Source: Sphingobacterium phlebotomi
GTDB taxonomy: Bacteria > Bacteroidota > Bacteroidia > Sphingobacteriales > Sphingobacteriaceae
DNA: 64,000 nt
Direction of reading: 5' to 3'
Assembly: GCF_008180195.1 (NCBI RefSeq)
Contig: NZ_VTAV01000004.1
Location: 273,734-337,733, forward strand
Positions 36,303 to 44,720 of this stretch are shown here, piece after piece (within the stretch, counting starts at the first letter, position 1; each line of letters opens with the position of its first letter). Under the pieces are notes generated by a model. That model worked only from the letters and a program-made list of their open reading frames with translations. It was not told the DNA's origin and searched no databases. The position numbers and the translations under genes were made by a program.

Positions 36303-37373
36303 CTAGCTAACCGGCCCGGACATTTGCTTCAGCACGAGCACGTGTGATTTAAATGCCTGCCTGAAAGATTGAAATTCGAGATATTTCACCTGGAATTCGT
36401 CGCAGGTTTGTTGCACAATCTTATTGATAGCTGGATAATGAACATGGCTTATCTTTGGAAAAAGGTGATGCTCGACCTGAAAATTCAACCCACCCAGCAG
36501 CCAAGTAAGTATCCTGTTTTTCGTGGCAAAATTTGCCGTCGATTGGAGTTGATGGATCATCCATTCTTCTTCTACCTTATCGGCTTCAATGGTTTTAAAT
36601 TCCGTTTCTGAAACAACATGTGCTAGCTGAAAAACGGTCGCTAAACAAACGCCGCACACCATTCCGGCAACCAGCAGACCTACCAATGTCGGTAACCACC
36701 CTATCACCATCACAGGCACGACAACGAATATTACTAAATGAAAGGCCTTACTTACCCAAAAAATAAATTTTTCCCTTAGCGGAAAAGGGAATTTATCGGA
36801 ATCCCTACCGAGTCTCTGGCGGAAATACTTTTCATAATCCTGAAAGAAAATCCAGGCCAGATAGGACAGGCCATACAGCATAATAAAATAGAATTGCTGA
36901 TATTTATGATGTTTACGTAGCTGCTGATCATGGTGGATACGCATGAATTTGATCTCGATATCGTGGTCCTCCCCGTCGATATTGGTGTAGGTATGGTGTG
37001 CGATATTGTGTTTCAGTTTCCAGAAATAAATATTGCCTCCTACCAGGTTCAAGGTATATGAAAGAAGGGTATTCACTTTCTTGCTGCGGGAGAACGAGTT
37101 ATGTCCGGCATCGTGCATAATGTTAAATCCAATTGCTGCCAAATTTATTCCCAGGATTACACACAAGAGCGTGCCGACAGCCCAGTGTGGTTGCACGCCC
37201 ACCAATAACGTATATATTATCGACAATGAAACCAAGAGAATAACAGCCTTCAGTATGATCCTCCAATCCCCCGTCCGTAGCTTCCCCTGCGCGCCGAAAT
37301 ACGTGTTGATCCGCATTTTAAGCGATTTTGAAAATAGTGTATTTACATTGTTAAATTTTGTTGTTGTTTTCAT
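36303..37373 (-). CDS. Membrane fatty acid desaturase (acyl-lipid/linoleoyl-CoA type)
   Basis: A 356-residue integral membrane protein with the three His boxes of membrane desaturases: HDAGHNS (87-93), HNIAHHTYTN (122-131) and QVEHHLFPKISH (about 299-310). The Gln-initiated third box is a mark of front-end desaturases, although no fused cytochrome b5 domain is seen. Four or more transmembrane helices lie between the boxes. It introduces a double bond into membrane acyl chains, probably for fluidity control. It converges with the RelA/SpoT gene across 15 bases and follows a 40-aa gene. Confidence 0.92.
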   Translation of the reverse strand: MKTTTKFNNVNTLFSKSLKMRINTYFGAQGKLRTGDWRIILKAVILLVSLSIIYTLLVGVQPHWAVGTLLCVILGINLAAIGFNIMHDAGHNSFSRSKKVNTLLSYTLNLVGGNIYFWKLKHNIAHHTYTNIDGEDHDIEIKFMRIHHDQQLRKHHKYQQFYFIMLYGLSYLAWIFFQDYEKYFRQRLGRDSDKFPFPLREKFIFWVSKAFHLVIFVVVPVMVIGWLPTLVGLLVAGMVCGVCLATVFQLAHVVSETEFKTIEADKVEEEWMIHQLQSTANFATKNRILTWLLGGLNFQVEHHLFPKISHVHYPAINKIVQQTCDEFQVKYLEFQSFRQAFKSHVLVLKQMSGPVS

Positions 37374-37396
37374 ATGCTGTAATGTTATTAAAAAAC

Positions 37397-37419
37397 GGTT
37401 GACGGCTATGCCGTCAACC
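37397..37419 (-). terminator. Rho-independent terminator after the 40-aa gene
   Basis: GGTTGACGGC and GCCGTCAACC form a perfect 10-bp stem with a 3-base loop, followed on the minus strand by CGTTTTTTAATAA. It lies 2 bases after the stop of the 37422 gene and ahead of the desaturase, so the two are probably separate units. Confidence 0.85.
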
Positions 37420-37421
37420 TG

Positions 37422-37544
37422 TTATTTCTTTTTTTTACTGAAGACATTAACAACGGTGTCCTTGGACGGGCTGTCTTTTTCTTGTTGGTAGGAAGACTGT
37501 GTCTTCTCTTTTGTGCTTTTAGTCTTTTTTTGATCTTTGCTCAT
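37422..37544 (-). CDS. Small Lys/Ser-rich protein of 40 residues
   Basis: The frame MSKDQKKTKSTKEKTQSSYQ continues for 20 more residues and ends VFSKKKK with a TAA. It is hydrophilic, with 11 or so Lys residues, and lacks hydrophobic or catalytic features. A following terminator supports it as an expressed gene. I recall similar tiny basic proteins in Sphingobacteriaceae but assign no function. Confidence 0.6.
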   Translation of the reverse strand: MSKDQKKTKSTKEKTQSSYQQEKDSPSKDTVVNVFSKKKK

Positions 37545-37824
37545 GATGTATATTTTTTAGTTTAGAACGTTATTATGTTAACTCGCCCGGCGTGCTTGCT
37601 CGACGATAGACATGAAGGCATCCAATCGGCGCCATGTTGCCTGTTTATTTAATCTAGAGATATTACGTGCTTTAAAGAGAAGGCTGCTTATCGGTAAACC
37701 AGCAAAATTTTCAGGATAAAACAGTATGTTTTATTTTCATATCGGACTCGCGAAAGGGATTTAAATTAATGCGAATCTTTATTTTTAAAGATACGAATAA
37801 TAGTTGATATTCAAAGGATTAAAG

Positions 37825-40056
37825 CTAGAAAGTTTCGGAAGTCTTTTTCTTTTGAATGTATCCGTCCATAATTAATCTGGCCATTAAGTAACTAAGTGTC
37901 GATTCCGCCCCCTGATTGATATTGACAACCTTTTCTTCCAGACCGTCGAAGCACCCACCTGTAACCAGATTGTAGACGTGCTGCCTGATATGGTTCCTAC
38001 CAAGGAACCACTCGAATGATGTGACCAGCATTTCCCGATATCGGTTATCGTGGTCTATCCGGTAAAAACGATCAAGCGCTATAATGGTGTATGCGACATC
38101 TATGGGCTGCTCCCCTCCTCTGCAATCATTTCGGGGTTTTCCTCGATGTGCCCACCCCTTGTTTGTAACAACATGTATTTCGTCATCTGCCATCACCTGG
38201 CCTAACAGAAACTCGAACGACTTATAGGCAATGACCTTATATTCCGGCTTTCCTGTAACTTCATAGGCACAGAGCATCGCCTCGGGAATGCAGCTGTTGC
38301 CATAGGTTAGGTAAGGCTCATACCAATGCCACCCGTCCCTGCTTTCGTGTCCGAACATCGCAGCCAGTCGAACGGCCAGTATATCCAGTTGGGCATGATA
38401 GCTCCGATCCGCTACACAGCTCAACCCTTTCATTATAAAAGCCATGGATCTTGTTGAGTAGTAGCGTAAAAAATTCACCGAGGCACGTTCCATCAGATCG
38501 CCGGCAACCTTGGTGAACGCTTCCGGCAGTAGCTGCGCCATCCCCAACAGCTCACCCAACGCCCAAATGGCGCGACCATTTGCATCTTCCAGATTTTCCT
38601 GTTCGTTCTGTTCGGTAAAACGCCCCTGCTTATCCACATAGTTTAGAAAGGTGCCATCTTCCTGCAGGCATCGGGCAATGAAATACAGATATGTTTGGAT
38701 CAAGGCAAGGTCTTCATCTGCCTGATAGGATTTATAATGGTGCAGTATCGCTATTAGTGCTCGCGCGTTGTCATCGAGTGCGTAACCGCTTTCCAGGTCT
38801 GGCGAACTTATATCAGCAAACTGTACCATCCCGATGTCTGTCGTCATGCGGAGAACATGGTCAAGGTTAACCGGTGGCAGGGAATAAATAACCTTCCTCC
38901 CCCCTCCGATAAGATCTTCAAATAGTTCCATATGCGCTATGGCAACATTAGGCCACGAGGTGGCCACGGTTTTTTGTATATTGATATGCCGGATCCTGTC
39001 CAAGCGTACTGTGTCGTCCAGTATCTGATTGACTGCGCTGGCCAGTTGCAGGGGTGCGTTAAAATCTATTATAATCCCCATATCTTCCTTTAACACTTCA
39101 CATACATGTGGTATCGGTGTCGACACGATCGGGCATCCAGAGCTCAATGCATAGGCAAATGTACCGCTTACGGCTTGTAATGGATCTTTGGATGTAAAAA
39201 GATAGACATCAGTCACCAAAAGGTACGAAAGTAGATCCTCCGTTGATAGAAAATGATTGACGAACCGTACATTCTCTGCAATCCCGTAGGTATCGACCAA
39301 CTCTTCGAGTACGAGACGATACCGTTCGCCTTCGGACTGAAATAAGGTTGGATGTGTCACCCCTAAAATAAGAAAAATGACCTCTGGCGCCTTTTCTATA
39401 ATTTTGGGCAACGCTTCCAGGGTTGTTTCAATGCTTTTGCCGGGACCTAGCAGACCGAAGGTGCTGAGGACCTTTCTTCCTTTAAGGTCAAATCGCTCGC
39501 GTATCTCATGCTTGTCCGTCGCCGGCGTCAGGTGCGTACCGTGCTGGATGACAATGACCTTATCGGGATTGATCTGATAGTCGCTAGTAAGAATATCCGC
39601 GGAATGGTAGGTCATTACGACGAGCTTAGCACACGCCTCCGCTATAGCGTTTACCTCCTTAAAGAGTTTTTTATCAGGACACGGCAATACAGTATGGAAG
39701 GTTACAATAACATGCTTTTCTATCTGGGAGAGCCATTCCTGAAATCTCTCGCTTTGGCCTCGGAAGAGTCCGAATTCATGCTGAATGAAGACAAGGTCAA
39801 TTTTATCGGACCGGTTAAGATAGGCCAGCAAGATCCCGAAAGAGTCGTCATCGGATATATTGAGCACGTGATCACTCATGAAATCATATGAAAGCCTTTC
39901 ATCGTCATTTTCTATTGGTATAGACACCTGGGAATAGGCATGTAGAAACTGATCAGAAATTGCCGTCATCAGATCTGTAGTATATGTTGCTATGCCACAG
40001 GCACGTGGCGGAAAAGTGGACAGGAATACTATTTCCCGTTTTGTTCTTGGTGTCAT
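37825..40056 (-). CDS. Glycosyltransferase (GT4-like) with a C-terminal alpha/alpha-barrel domain
   Basis: I start at ATG 40056 (MTPRTKREIVFLSTFPPRACG), since the upstream 31 codons are not supported. The N-terminal half is a GT-B glycosyltransferase: FPPRACGIATYTTDL for the acceptor domain, GRKVLSTFGLLGPGKSIETTLEAL for donor binding, TSKDPLQAVSGTFAYALSSGCPIVSTPI for the nucleotide-sugar loop. The C-terminal 340 residues are helical with GHESRDGWHWYEPYLTYGNS and NQGAESTLSYL, like six-hairpin glycosidase or mannan-related domains. It likely builds or remodels a cell-surface or storage glycan. It stands alone on its strand. Confidence 0.82.
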   Translation of the reverse strand: MTPRTKREIVFLSTFPPRACGIATYTTDLMTAISDQFLHAYSQVSIPIENDDERLSYDFMSDHVLNISDDDSFGILLAYLNRSDKIDLVFIQHEFGLFRGQSERFQEWLSQIEKHVIVTFHTVLPCPDKKLFKEVNAIAEACAKLVVMTYHSADILTSDYQINPDKVIVIQHGTHLTPATDKHEIRERFDLKGRKVLSTFGLLGPGKSIETTLEALPKIIEKAPEVIFLILGVTHPTLFQSEGERYRLVLEELVDTYGIAENVRFVNHFLSTEDLLSYLLVTDVYLFTSKDPLQAVSGTFAYALSSGCPIVSTPIPHVCEVLKEDMGIIIDFNAPLQLASAVNQILDDTVRLDRIRHINIQKTVATSWPNVAIAHMELFEDLIGGGRKVIYSLPPVNLDHVLRMTTDIGMVQFADISSPDLESGYALDDNARALIAILHHYKSYQADEDLALIQTYLYFIARCLQEDGTFLNYVDKQGRFTEQNEQENLEDANGRAIWALGELLGMAQLLPEAFTKVAGDLMERASVNFLRYYSTRSMAFIMKGLSCVADRSYHAQLDILAVRLAAMFGHESRDGWHWYEPYLTYGNSCIPEAMLCAYEVTGKPEYKVIAYKSFEFLLGQVMADDEIHVVTNKGWAHRGKPRNDCRGGEQPIDVAYTIIALDRFYRIDHDNRYREMLVTSFEWFLGRNHIRQHVYNLVTGGCFDGLEEKVVNINQGAESTLSYLMARLIMDGYIQKKKTSETF

Positions 40057-40755
40057 ATATGTTTTTGAATAGATGTGAAATCTTCGCGCACCGACGTCTT
40101 TATCCCGCAAAGAACTGGCAGTTAGGACGTTGCATAAATAAGTAGGCAAAGAACATTAAGTACGGATAGTAAGTGCGGTTCCCTTGCACTGCATTGAACG
40201 GAGAGTGATCGTGGAGCACGTACCGTAACGATCGGAAACGCTCAACTTTTATGGAGACCACCATCTTTCGGAAATGGTGTTTGAATTTGCAAATTAATTA
40301 AATATCCAAAACATTACATTAACGTATATAAATGTACGACAAATAATTTAATTAAATATTATTTACAAGATTGTTACGTGTGGATGACATAAAAGCACTC
40401 CGGTTGTTAGTCGTTTCGGTTAAAAATTGTGGTGCCAGTAAGGAAATCAGTATCGTTAGTCTTTAAATATCGCACATAGAAATGCCCATCATTACTGATC
40501 GATTTCAAATCGAGCGAAGGAATTGGGGTTTGACAATGCAACAATTACATATTAAATTTGGAGATAGAATTAAGGCCTTCGGAAAATGGCCCAATGACCA
40601 ACGAAAAAAAAGTCCCAGAATTACCGAAATGGACATGTTTTTAATAGTAAAAAATAGTTTCTTAGATTTATATTTTACCCCTCTCCTGCTTTCTCTACCT
40701 ATATTGCAGTAAGCCTTGAAATTCGCTTTAATTCTTTATCGTCCATATTTTATCT
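40057..40755. other. Gap with one protease fossil
   Basis: About 700 bases with no convincing gene. Positions 40443-40517 are an S41 peptidase fragment, listed separately. The region 40120-40300 contains no frame or repeat I can interpret, and the plus-strand frame 40482-40712 is a by-product of the fragment. Confidence 0.5.
40443..40517 (-). pseudogene. Fossil of an internal S41 peptidase segment
   Basis: The minus strand reads SLDLKSISNDGHFYVRYLKT, matching HDLRSISNDGHLYVRYLSN in the 33150 gene. The match covers about 25 codons and has no start or stop around it. So part of this protease gene, or of a paralogue, was left 6.6 kb away from the main copy. Confidence 0.8.
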
Positions 40756-41380
40756 TTACAATTCAAGCAACCAATTAAACACATTCAGATTTTTAACTCC
40801 ATTCCGGTCTTGTGTAAATGAGTCTGTAGTTAGTAAATATTTCGGGTAGTTATCATTAATTTTCTCCAATGAGCCAAACTCACGTTCTACAGTCTTTTCA
40901 TTAGACATTTCCCAAGCTACTTGATAATATTCAATATCGCCTGTGGGTGTTTTGCATACAAAGTCTACTTCTGCATTTCGGGCTGTACCTGTCCAGATTT
41001 TATTGCCTCTACGTAATAATTCAAGATAAACAATATTTTCTAAAATGTGTCCTCTGTCGGTGGTGCGTTCCTTACCAGTTAAGACATTCAGTAAACCTAC
41101 ATCGACTAAATAGTATTTTTCCTGAGTAGCTAATTGCTTCTTTCCTTTCAAATCAAAACGACAAATCTAAAATTCCGATAATGTGCTCATACAAACCATC
41201 TAAATCGTTGAGAAATTTACGCAGTTCAAAATTTTCAAAGTTTAGAAATACAATTTGACTTGCAGGAATCCCCATTTCCATCAAGGTTTGACAGATATTT
41301 AATAAATCATTAAAACTTTCATTGTTTACAAGTTTTAATGATTCTAAGACTTTTTTGATAATCATGAGCCATACATCCAC
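40756..41380 (-). pseudogene. DUF4143-type ATPase gene collapsed by a large deletion
   Basis: The 5' frame (41153-41380) encodes LMEMGIPASQIVFLNFENFE and LRKFLNDLDGLYEHII, typical of the region just after Walker A. The 3' frame (40756-41151) encodes the DUF4143 end: KQLATQEKYYLVDVGLLNVL, RGHILENIVYLELLRRGNK and TGTARNAEVDFVCKT, finishing NLNVFNWLLEL. The two frames meet at 41152 with a shift, and Walker A and about 150 residues of the middle are lost. This is another branch of the family than the 27295 gene. Confidence 0.88.
41305..41343. repeat. 14-bp perfect inverted repeat inside the ATPase fossil
   Basis: AATCATTAAAACTT pairs with AAGTTTTAATGATT around an 11-base loop. It lies where the Walker A region should be, and may have been formed by the event that removed it. 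Confidence 0.75.
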
Positions 41381-41393
41381 TAGAATTTAAGAG

Positions 41394-41428
41394 TTATTAA
41401 AACTCGCAGAGAGCGTAAGTTTTAATAA
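41394..41428. repeat. 11-bp inverted repeat upstream of the ATPase fossil
   Basis: TTATTAAAACT pairs with AGTTTTAATAA around a 13-base loop. The arms share ATTAAAACT with the neighbouring inverted repeat at 41305, which suggests a common origin. Confidence 0.7.
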
Positions 41429-41506
41429 TTAATTCACATGCTCATCTACAGCATTACCGAACTCTTCACTTACGATTTTTGCATATACCTGTGTTTGCTG
41501 TATACA

Positions 41507-41701
41507 TTACTCAATGGTCTCATCGCTTCCCTCCTTTCCTTCCATTTTTGGTTTGTCGGTATCCTCCTGTATCGCCTGTTCGATAACACCTAACCCTACC
41601 GCAATGTATCTCAGTACATTCAATGCCTTTGTCCGCAATTTTATGGGTGCCAGCAGTACCATTTGTACCGCGCGGCTTATTTTACTAACTATCTATCTCA
41701 T
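41507..41701 (-). pseudogene. Copy of the 64-aa small-protein gene with an amber at codon 3
   Basis: The frame reads M R stop I V S K I S R A V Q M V L L A P I K and follows the intact 43336 protein (MRQIIRKISQAVQVVLLAPI) to the end (GKEGSDETIE). Codon 3 is TAG at 41693-41695 where the intact gene has CAG, a single C to T change. The rest is open, so decay is recent, or translation may begin at the internal Met of VQMVLLAP. Confidence 0.88.
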
Positions 41702-41725
41702 TTTCTGATATTTAAAAGTTAATTT

Positions 41726-41785
41726 TGCACGAATTAAATTCATTTTGCATGAACTTAGTTCGTTCCGCATGAACTTAGTTCATGC
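41726..41785. repeat. 20-bp tandem repeat, three units
   Basis: Units at 41726, 41746 and 41766 share TGCATGAACTTAGTTC-like cores with one to six differences. They sit at the 3' end of the DUF5675 remnant, exactly as in the array at 34039. Confidence 0.82.
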
Positions 41786-41945
41786 ATTTTTCTTAAATCA
41801 CCTCGTGTTTTCCGCAAAGGCGGAAATCCGTGTCCAGAGCGGGATATGCGCTTTTCCCGAGCCGTCAGATTTCAAATTCATGACTTTTCTTGAAATATTT
41901 TTTGGTTTTTCCAACTAAAAGACACCCTGTTGTATAAAACATAGC
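41786..41945 (-). pseudogene. 3' remnant of a DUF5675 gene
   Basis: The minus strand reads TTGCLLVGKTKKYFKKSHEF, then EI and a stop, matching the TAGCLLVGKTKKYFKKMHEFEI part of the intact gene at 43541. The 5' three-fifths is missing, and the remnant ends abruptly beside the HxlR gene. Confidence 0.88.
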
Positions 41946-41967
41946 GATAGCATTGGCGAGACGAAAC

Positions 41968-42336
41968 TTATTTTGCCTTGATGAGTTCTCGGTGAGACAT
42001 TCCCCACTGCAATAATTTTTCAGCAACAGGAACAAAAGACTTACCGTATTCCGTAATAGCATATTCTACCGTTATAGGTGCAGTAGTATGTACAATACGT
42101 TCGACAAGTTTATTCATTTCCAAATCCTTCAATTCTTTGGATAGCATTTTACCCGAAATGCCGGGAATTCCTCTGACAATCTCCATAAAGAAATTTTTTT
42201 CTTTCACTTTTATGGTCAGGTAAAGCAAAATCATCAGTTTCCACTTTCCGCCCCAAATTTCAATGCTATCTCTTAAAGCCAACATGGCTTCATTACATTG
42301 TTCAGCAGACACATTTCTTCTTGATTTAACCTTCAT
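41968..42336 (-). CDS. HxlR-family winged-helix transcriptional regulator
   Basis: A 122-residue protein with the HxlR pattern: a central Cys in AEQCNEAMLALRDSI, then WGGKWKLMILLYLTIK (the W.gKW.. helix), RGIPGISGKMLSKELKDLE (recognition helix) and PPITVEYAITEYGKSF-like wing (here APITVEYAITEYGKSFVPV). It is divergent from the NAD(P)-binding gene at 42431, with 94 bases between the starts, which is the usual arrangement for a redox- or aldehyde-sensing regulator and its target. Confidence 0.93.
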   Translation of the reverse strand: MKVKSRRNVSAEQCNEAMLALRDSIEIWGGKWKLMILLYLTIKVKEKNFFMEIVRGIPGISGKMLSKELKDLEMNKLVERIVHTTAPITVEYAITEYGKSFVPVAEKLLQWGMSHRELIKAK

Positions 42337-42430
42337 TATTTATAAGATTACAAAATTTCACTTAGTTACCAGTAGTTAATCCATGACAAATTTACACTAA
42401 AAATTCATGACCTTTAAAAAAACAAATAAA

Positions 42431-43069
42431 ATGACAATTACAATTTTTGGAGCCACAGGGCGCATGCAACATCTACTCGTGCAACAAGCTCTTGACACAG
42501 GACACAAGGTAATCGGCTATGCACGGACACCTTCGAAAATGACTATTCAACACCCTAACTTAACCCTTATAAAAGGCACCATGCTTGATAAAACAGCAAT
42601 AGAAGCGGCCATAGAAGGCAGTGATGTGGTCATAGAGACAGTAGGCTGTGTAAGCGAAGGGACAAAACTCATCATTCAAGCTATGAAAAAATTTAAGGTA
42701 AAACGCCTCGTTGTGGTTTCCACTTCAAATGCAAAAGACAGCAAAGACCTGCCTGATAAAAAATTTGCGCTACTCCTAGGTATGACAAGAGGCGTATTGA
42801 AACTCTTGGGATTATTCAACCGCCAGTACCGCAACGCCGTTTCAGAACTTCGTAAGATCGCCGAAATTGTTCGAAATTCGGATTTGGATTGGACGCTCGT
42901 CAGAGTTGCAGGTTTAAATAATAAGGCCCGGTCTAACCATGTCAAGTCAGGATATTTAGGTCAGGGCAGGCTTAGTTTTACTACTTCTCGCGCAGATATG
43001 GCCGACTTTCTGCTACAACAGGTCACAGACAGCACATACATCAAACAGGCCCCTGCTATTAGTAGCTAA
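42431..43069 (+). CDS. NAD(P)-binding atypical SDR (NmrA-like)
   Basis: The ATG at 42431 begins MTITIFGATGRMQHLLVQQA, the dinucleotide-binding loop GATGRMQ; the 8 upstream codons are not needed. The 212 residues include VVIETVGCVSEGTK, VKRLVVVSTSNAKDS and DLDWTLVRVAGLNNKARSNH, as in NmrA/BLVRB-like reductases. It binds NAD(P)(H) and may reduce a quinone, flavin or aldehyde, or only sense the redox state. The divergent HxlR gene is its likely regulator. Confidence 0.9.
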   Translation: MTITIFGATGRMQHLLVQQALDTGHKVIGYARTPSKMTIQHPNLTLIKGTMLDKTAIEAAIEGSDVVIETVGCVSEGTKLIIQAMKKFKVKRLVVVSTSNAKDSKDLPDKKFALLLGMTRGVLKLLGLFNRQYRNAVSELRKIAEIVRNSDLDWTLVRVAGLNNKARSNHVKSGYLGQGRLSFTTSRADMADFLLQQVTDSTYIKQAPAISS

Positions 43070-43125
43070 ACTCGTACAGGTGATCGAAGCCTATGTCCAT
43101 ACCCGTGCGTTATGGTTTTTCCATA

Positions 43126-43157
43126 AAACCACCCGTAGCATACGCTACAGGTGGTTT
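43126..43157. terminator. Bidirectional hairpin terminator between convergent genes
   Basis: AAACCACCCGTAGC and GCTACAGGTGGTTT pair around ATAC with one mismatch. It lies between the end of the plus-strand gene at 43069 and the end of the minus-strand gene at 43182, so it can stop transcripts from both sides. Confidence 0.8.
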
Positions 43158-43181
43158 CGTTATGGAGCAATAAAACGTAGA

Positions 43182-43355
43182 TTAACGTCGTCTCCTCCTA
43201 CCCTGCAGCAAACGGCTGGTTAAGTAACTGACCGCCGCACCCACCACGGCCATCAAAGCCGTATGTGCAAGGTTACTCCAGTCGAAGCTGTTCCAAACCG
43301 AGCAGATCGTACCGCCGAGGGTACCCAGTTGCACATTACTCAGCGGCCTCATCAT
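43182..43355 (-). CDS. Small membrane protein of about 57 residues, holin-like in size
   Basis: I place the start at ATG-ATG (43355/43352), preceded by AAAGGAGGGAA, rather than the longer frame from 43394. The protein (MMRPLSNVQLGTLGGTICSV...) has one hydrophobic helix (TALMAVVGAAVSYLTSRLL) followed by an Arg-rich end (QGRRRRR). Size and layout recall small phage holins or other pore-forming peptides, but no family is certain. It overlaps the end of the 64-aa gene by 20 bases (coupled translation). A decayed copy lies at 30693. Confidence 0.7.
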   Translation of the reverse strand: MMRPLSNVQLGTLGGTICSVWNSFDWSNLAHTALMAVVGAAVSYLTSRLLQGRRRRR

Positions 43356-43530
43356 TTCCCTCCTTTCCTTCCGTTTTTGGCTCAGTATCCTCATCCTGTA
43401 TCACCTGTTCGATAATACCTAACCCTACAGCAACGTATTTCAATACATTCAATGCCTTCGCTGGCAATTTTATCGGTGCCAGCAGTACCACCTGTACCGC
43501 TTGGCTTATTTTTCTTATTATCTGTCTCAT
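43336..43530 (-). CDS. Small amphipathic protein of 64 residues
   Basis: MRQIIRKISQAVQVVLLAPI begins with a basic amphipathic helix, continues with LPAKALNVLKYVAVGLGIIE (a hydrophobic helix), and ends with an acidic tail (DEDTEPKTEGKEGNDEAAE). Its 3' end carries the ribosome-binding site of the next gene. It is the second gene of the cassette and lies 10 bases after DUF5675. Function unknown; membrane association is likely. A copy with an amber codon is at 41507. Confidence 0.7.
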   Translation of the reverse strand: MRQIIRKISQAVQVVLLAPIKLPAKALNVLKYVAVGLGIIEQVIQDEDTEPKTEGKEGNDEAAE

Positions 43531-43540
43531 TTTATGCTAT

Positions 43541-44011
43541 TTATAAGTTCATTCTGCGTGAACTCAGTTCGTGAATTTTTACAAACACATCTCCTTTTTC
43601 CATCATCGCTGCAAGCCGCTTGTAGAGCGGGATGTAGGCCTTTCTCGATTGTCGGATTTCAAATTCATGCATTTTCTTGAAATATTTCTTTGTTTTTCCA
43701 ACTAAAAGACACCCCGCCGTGTCGGAGAAATTATTGCCCATGTGGATATAGATGTAGGAGAAGTTCGGCACATCCATCAGCTGTATCATCCCTTTATGAA
43801 AATCGGGAAATAACCGGTGATACCGCGCGTGCATACCACCATAGCGTCGGAATGCCAATTTGTAGCGACCGGCCGGAATGGCGGTACTCCCTTTGATCTT
43901 CTCATCCCGGACCGAATCCTCCAACACATAGCAAATCTGCTCCCCGTCGATGTAGAGAACAGACAGGGTACTGTTTTTCCCCTGCCTGCTGCGTTTTACG
44001 TGAATTTCCAC
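43541..44011 (-). CDS. DUF5675-family protein with an L,D-transpeptidase-like active site
   Basis: A 156-residue protein with the family sequence CYVLEDSVRDEKIKGSTAIP, AGRYKLAFRRYGG and HMGNNFSDTAGCLLVGK. The last segment resembles the HG(x)n(S/T)xGC motif of YkuD L,D-transpeptidases, with His-111 or so and Cys in GCL as candidate catalytic residues; I infer a peptidoglycan-related or endolysin-like role. No signal peptide is present, as in many phage lysins. The 3' end holds the 20-bp repeat unit that occurs as arrays in the decayed copies at 34039 and 41726. Confidence 0.85.
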   Translation of the reverse strand: MEIHVKRSRQGKNSTLSVLYIDGEQICYVLEDSVRDEKIKGSTAIPAGRYKLAFRRYGGMHARYHRLFPDFHKGMIQLMDVPNFSYIYIHMGNNFSDTAGCLLVGKTKKYFKKMHEFEIRQSRKAYIPLYKRLAAMMEKGDVFVKIHELSSRRMNL

Positions 44012-44014
44012 TGG

Positions 44015-44653
44015 CTAACGCACAACGTGTGTGACCATTTCCGACCAGTCCGAGCGCCCGTAACCATTTACCGCACGCACGCGCACACCGTAGCGTTGAT
44101 AGGGTGTCAAAGGCGCAACAACGTTCTGTCTCGATGAAGACGTGGTATACGATTCACTCCACTCATCCGGCATGCCATGTGCGTCGATCTGGCACAATTG
44201 GTATTCGTACAATTTGGCTGACTGGTTTTTGTCGAAATCCAATCGCATCTGTCCCTGCTGCCGTCCGTCAATTAACGTAATCCCTGTCACCGGCAACGGC
44301 ACATCGTCCTTCTGCGGTAAGCTGGATACCGCAAACCCTGAACTCAATAATTTCGGCAGATCGCCATCGGCGGTTTGCGTCACATAGAATGCCAAACGCT
44401 TCAACATTTGCTCTGTCGCTTTCCTAGCCTGGTTCTTCGCGGCCGTATCCTCCGGACTACCACGCCGCTTCGCCATCGAGAGCTTTTGTTCATAATCGTT
44501 TAAAACTTCCGTCACCGTTTCCAAAGACGGTTCCGGCGTTTCAAAGTTGGCATTGCCCGTCATGGCGAGCAGCACCGTTTTTCCTTTGACCAATACGGTT
44601 TCATCGCTGTCCTTGGTGAAACCGCCCAATGCTTGTTGTTTTATGTTCATCAC
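44015..44653 (-). CDS. Fibronectin type III-like protein of the DUF5675 cassette
   Basis: A 212-residue protein. Residues 1-120 are helical and rich in Lys/Glu (SLETVTEVLNDYEQKLSMAK; ARKATEQMLKRLAFYVTQTA). Residues of about 125-212 form a FN3-like beta domain: LPVTGITLIDGRQQGQMRLD, YEYQLCQIDAHG and YQRYGVRVRAVNGYGRSDWS. No signal peptide. It precedes DUF5675 by 3 bases, so the two are co-translated. It may bind a glycan or a structural partner; the role is unknown. Confidence 0.75.
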   Translation of the reverse strand: MMNIKQQALGGFTKDSDETVLVKGKTVLLAMTGNANFETPEPSLETVTEVLNDYEQKLSMAKRRGSPEDTAAKNQARKATEQMLKRLAFYVTQTADGDLPKLLSSGFAVSSLPQKDDVPLPVTGITLIDGRQQGQMRLDFDKNQSAKLYEYQLCQIDAHGMPDEWSESYTTSSSRQNVVAPLTPYQRYGVRVRAVNGYGRSDWSEMVTHVVR

Positions 44654-44720
44654 ATAGTTGTTTTAACAGTAGGGTCCATTCCCTCGCTGTGGCAACAAAA
44701 GTGGTCTGGGTAGGAAGATT

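Noticed and set aside
40482..40712. A 76-codon plus-strand frame
   Set aside because: Its start lies on the antisense of the S41 fossil and the rest has no recognisable domain.
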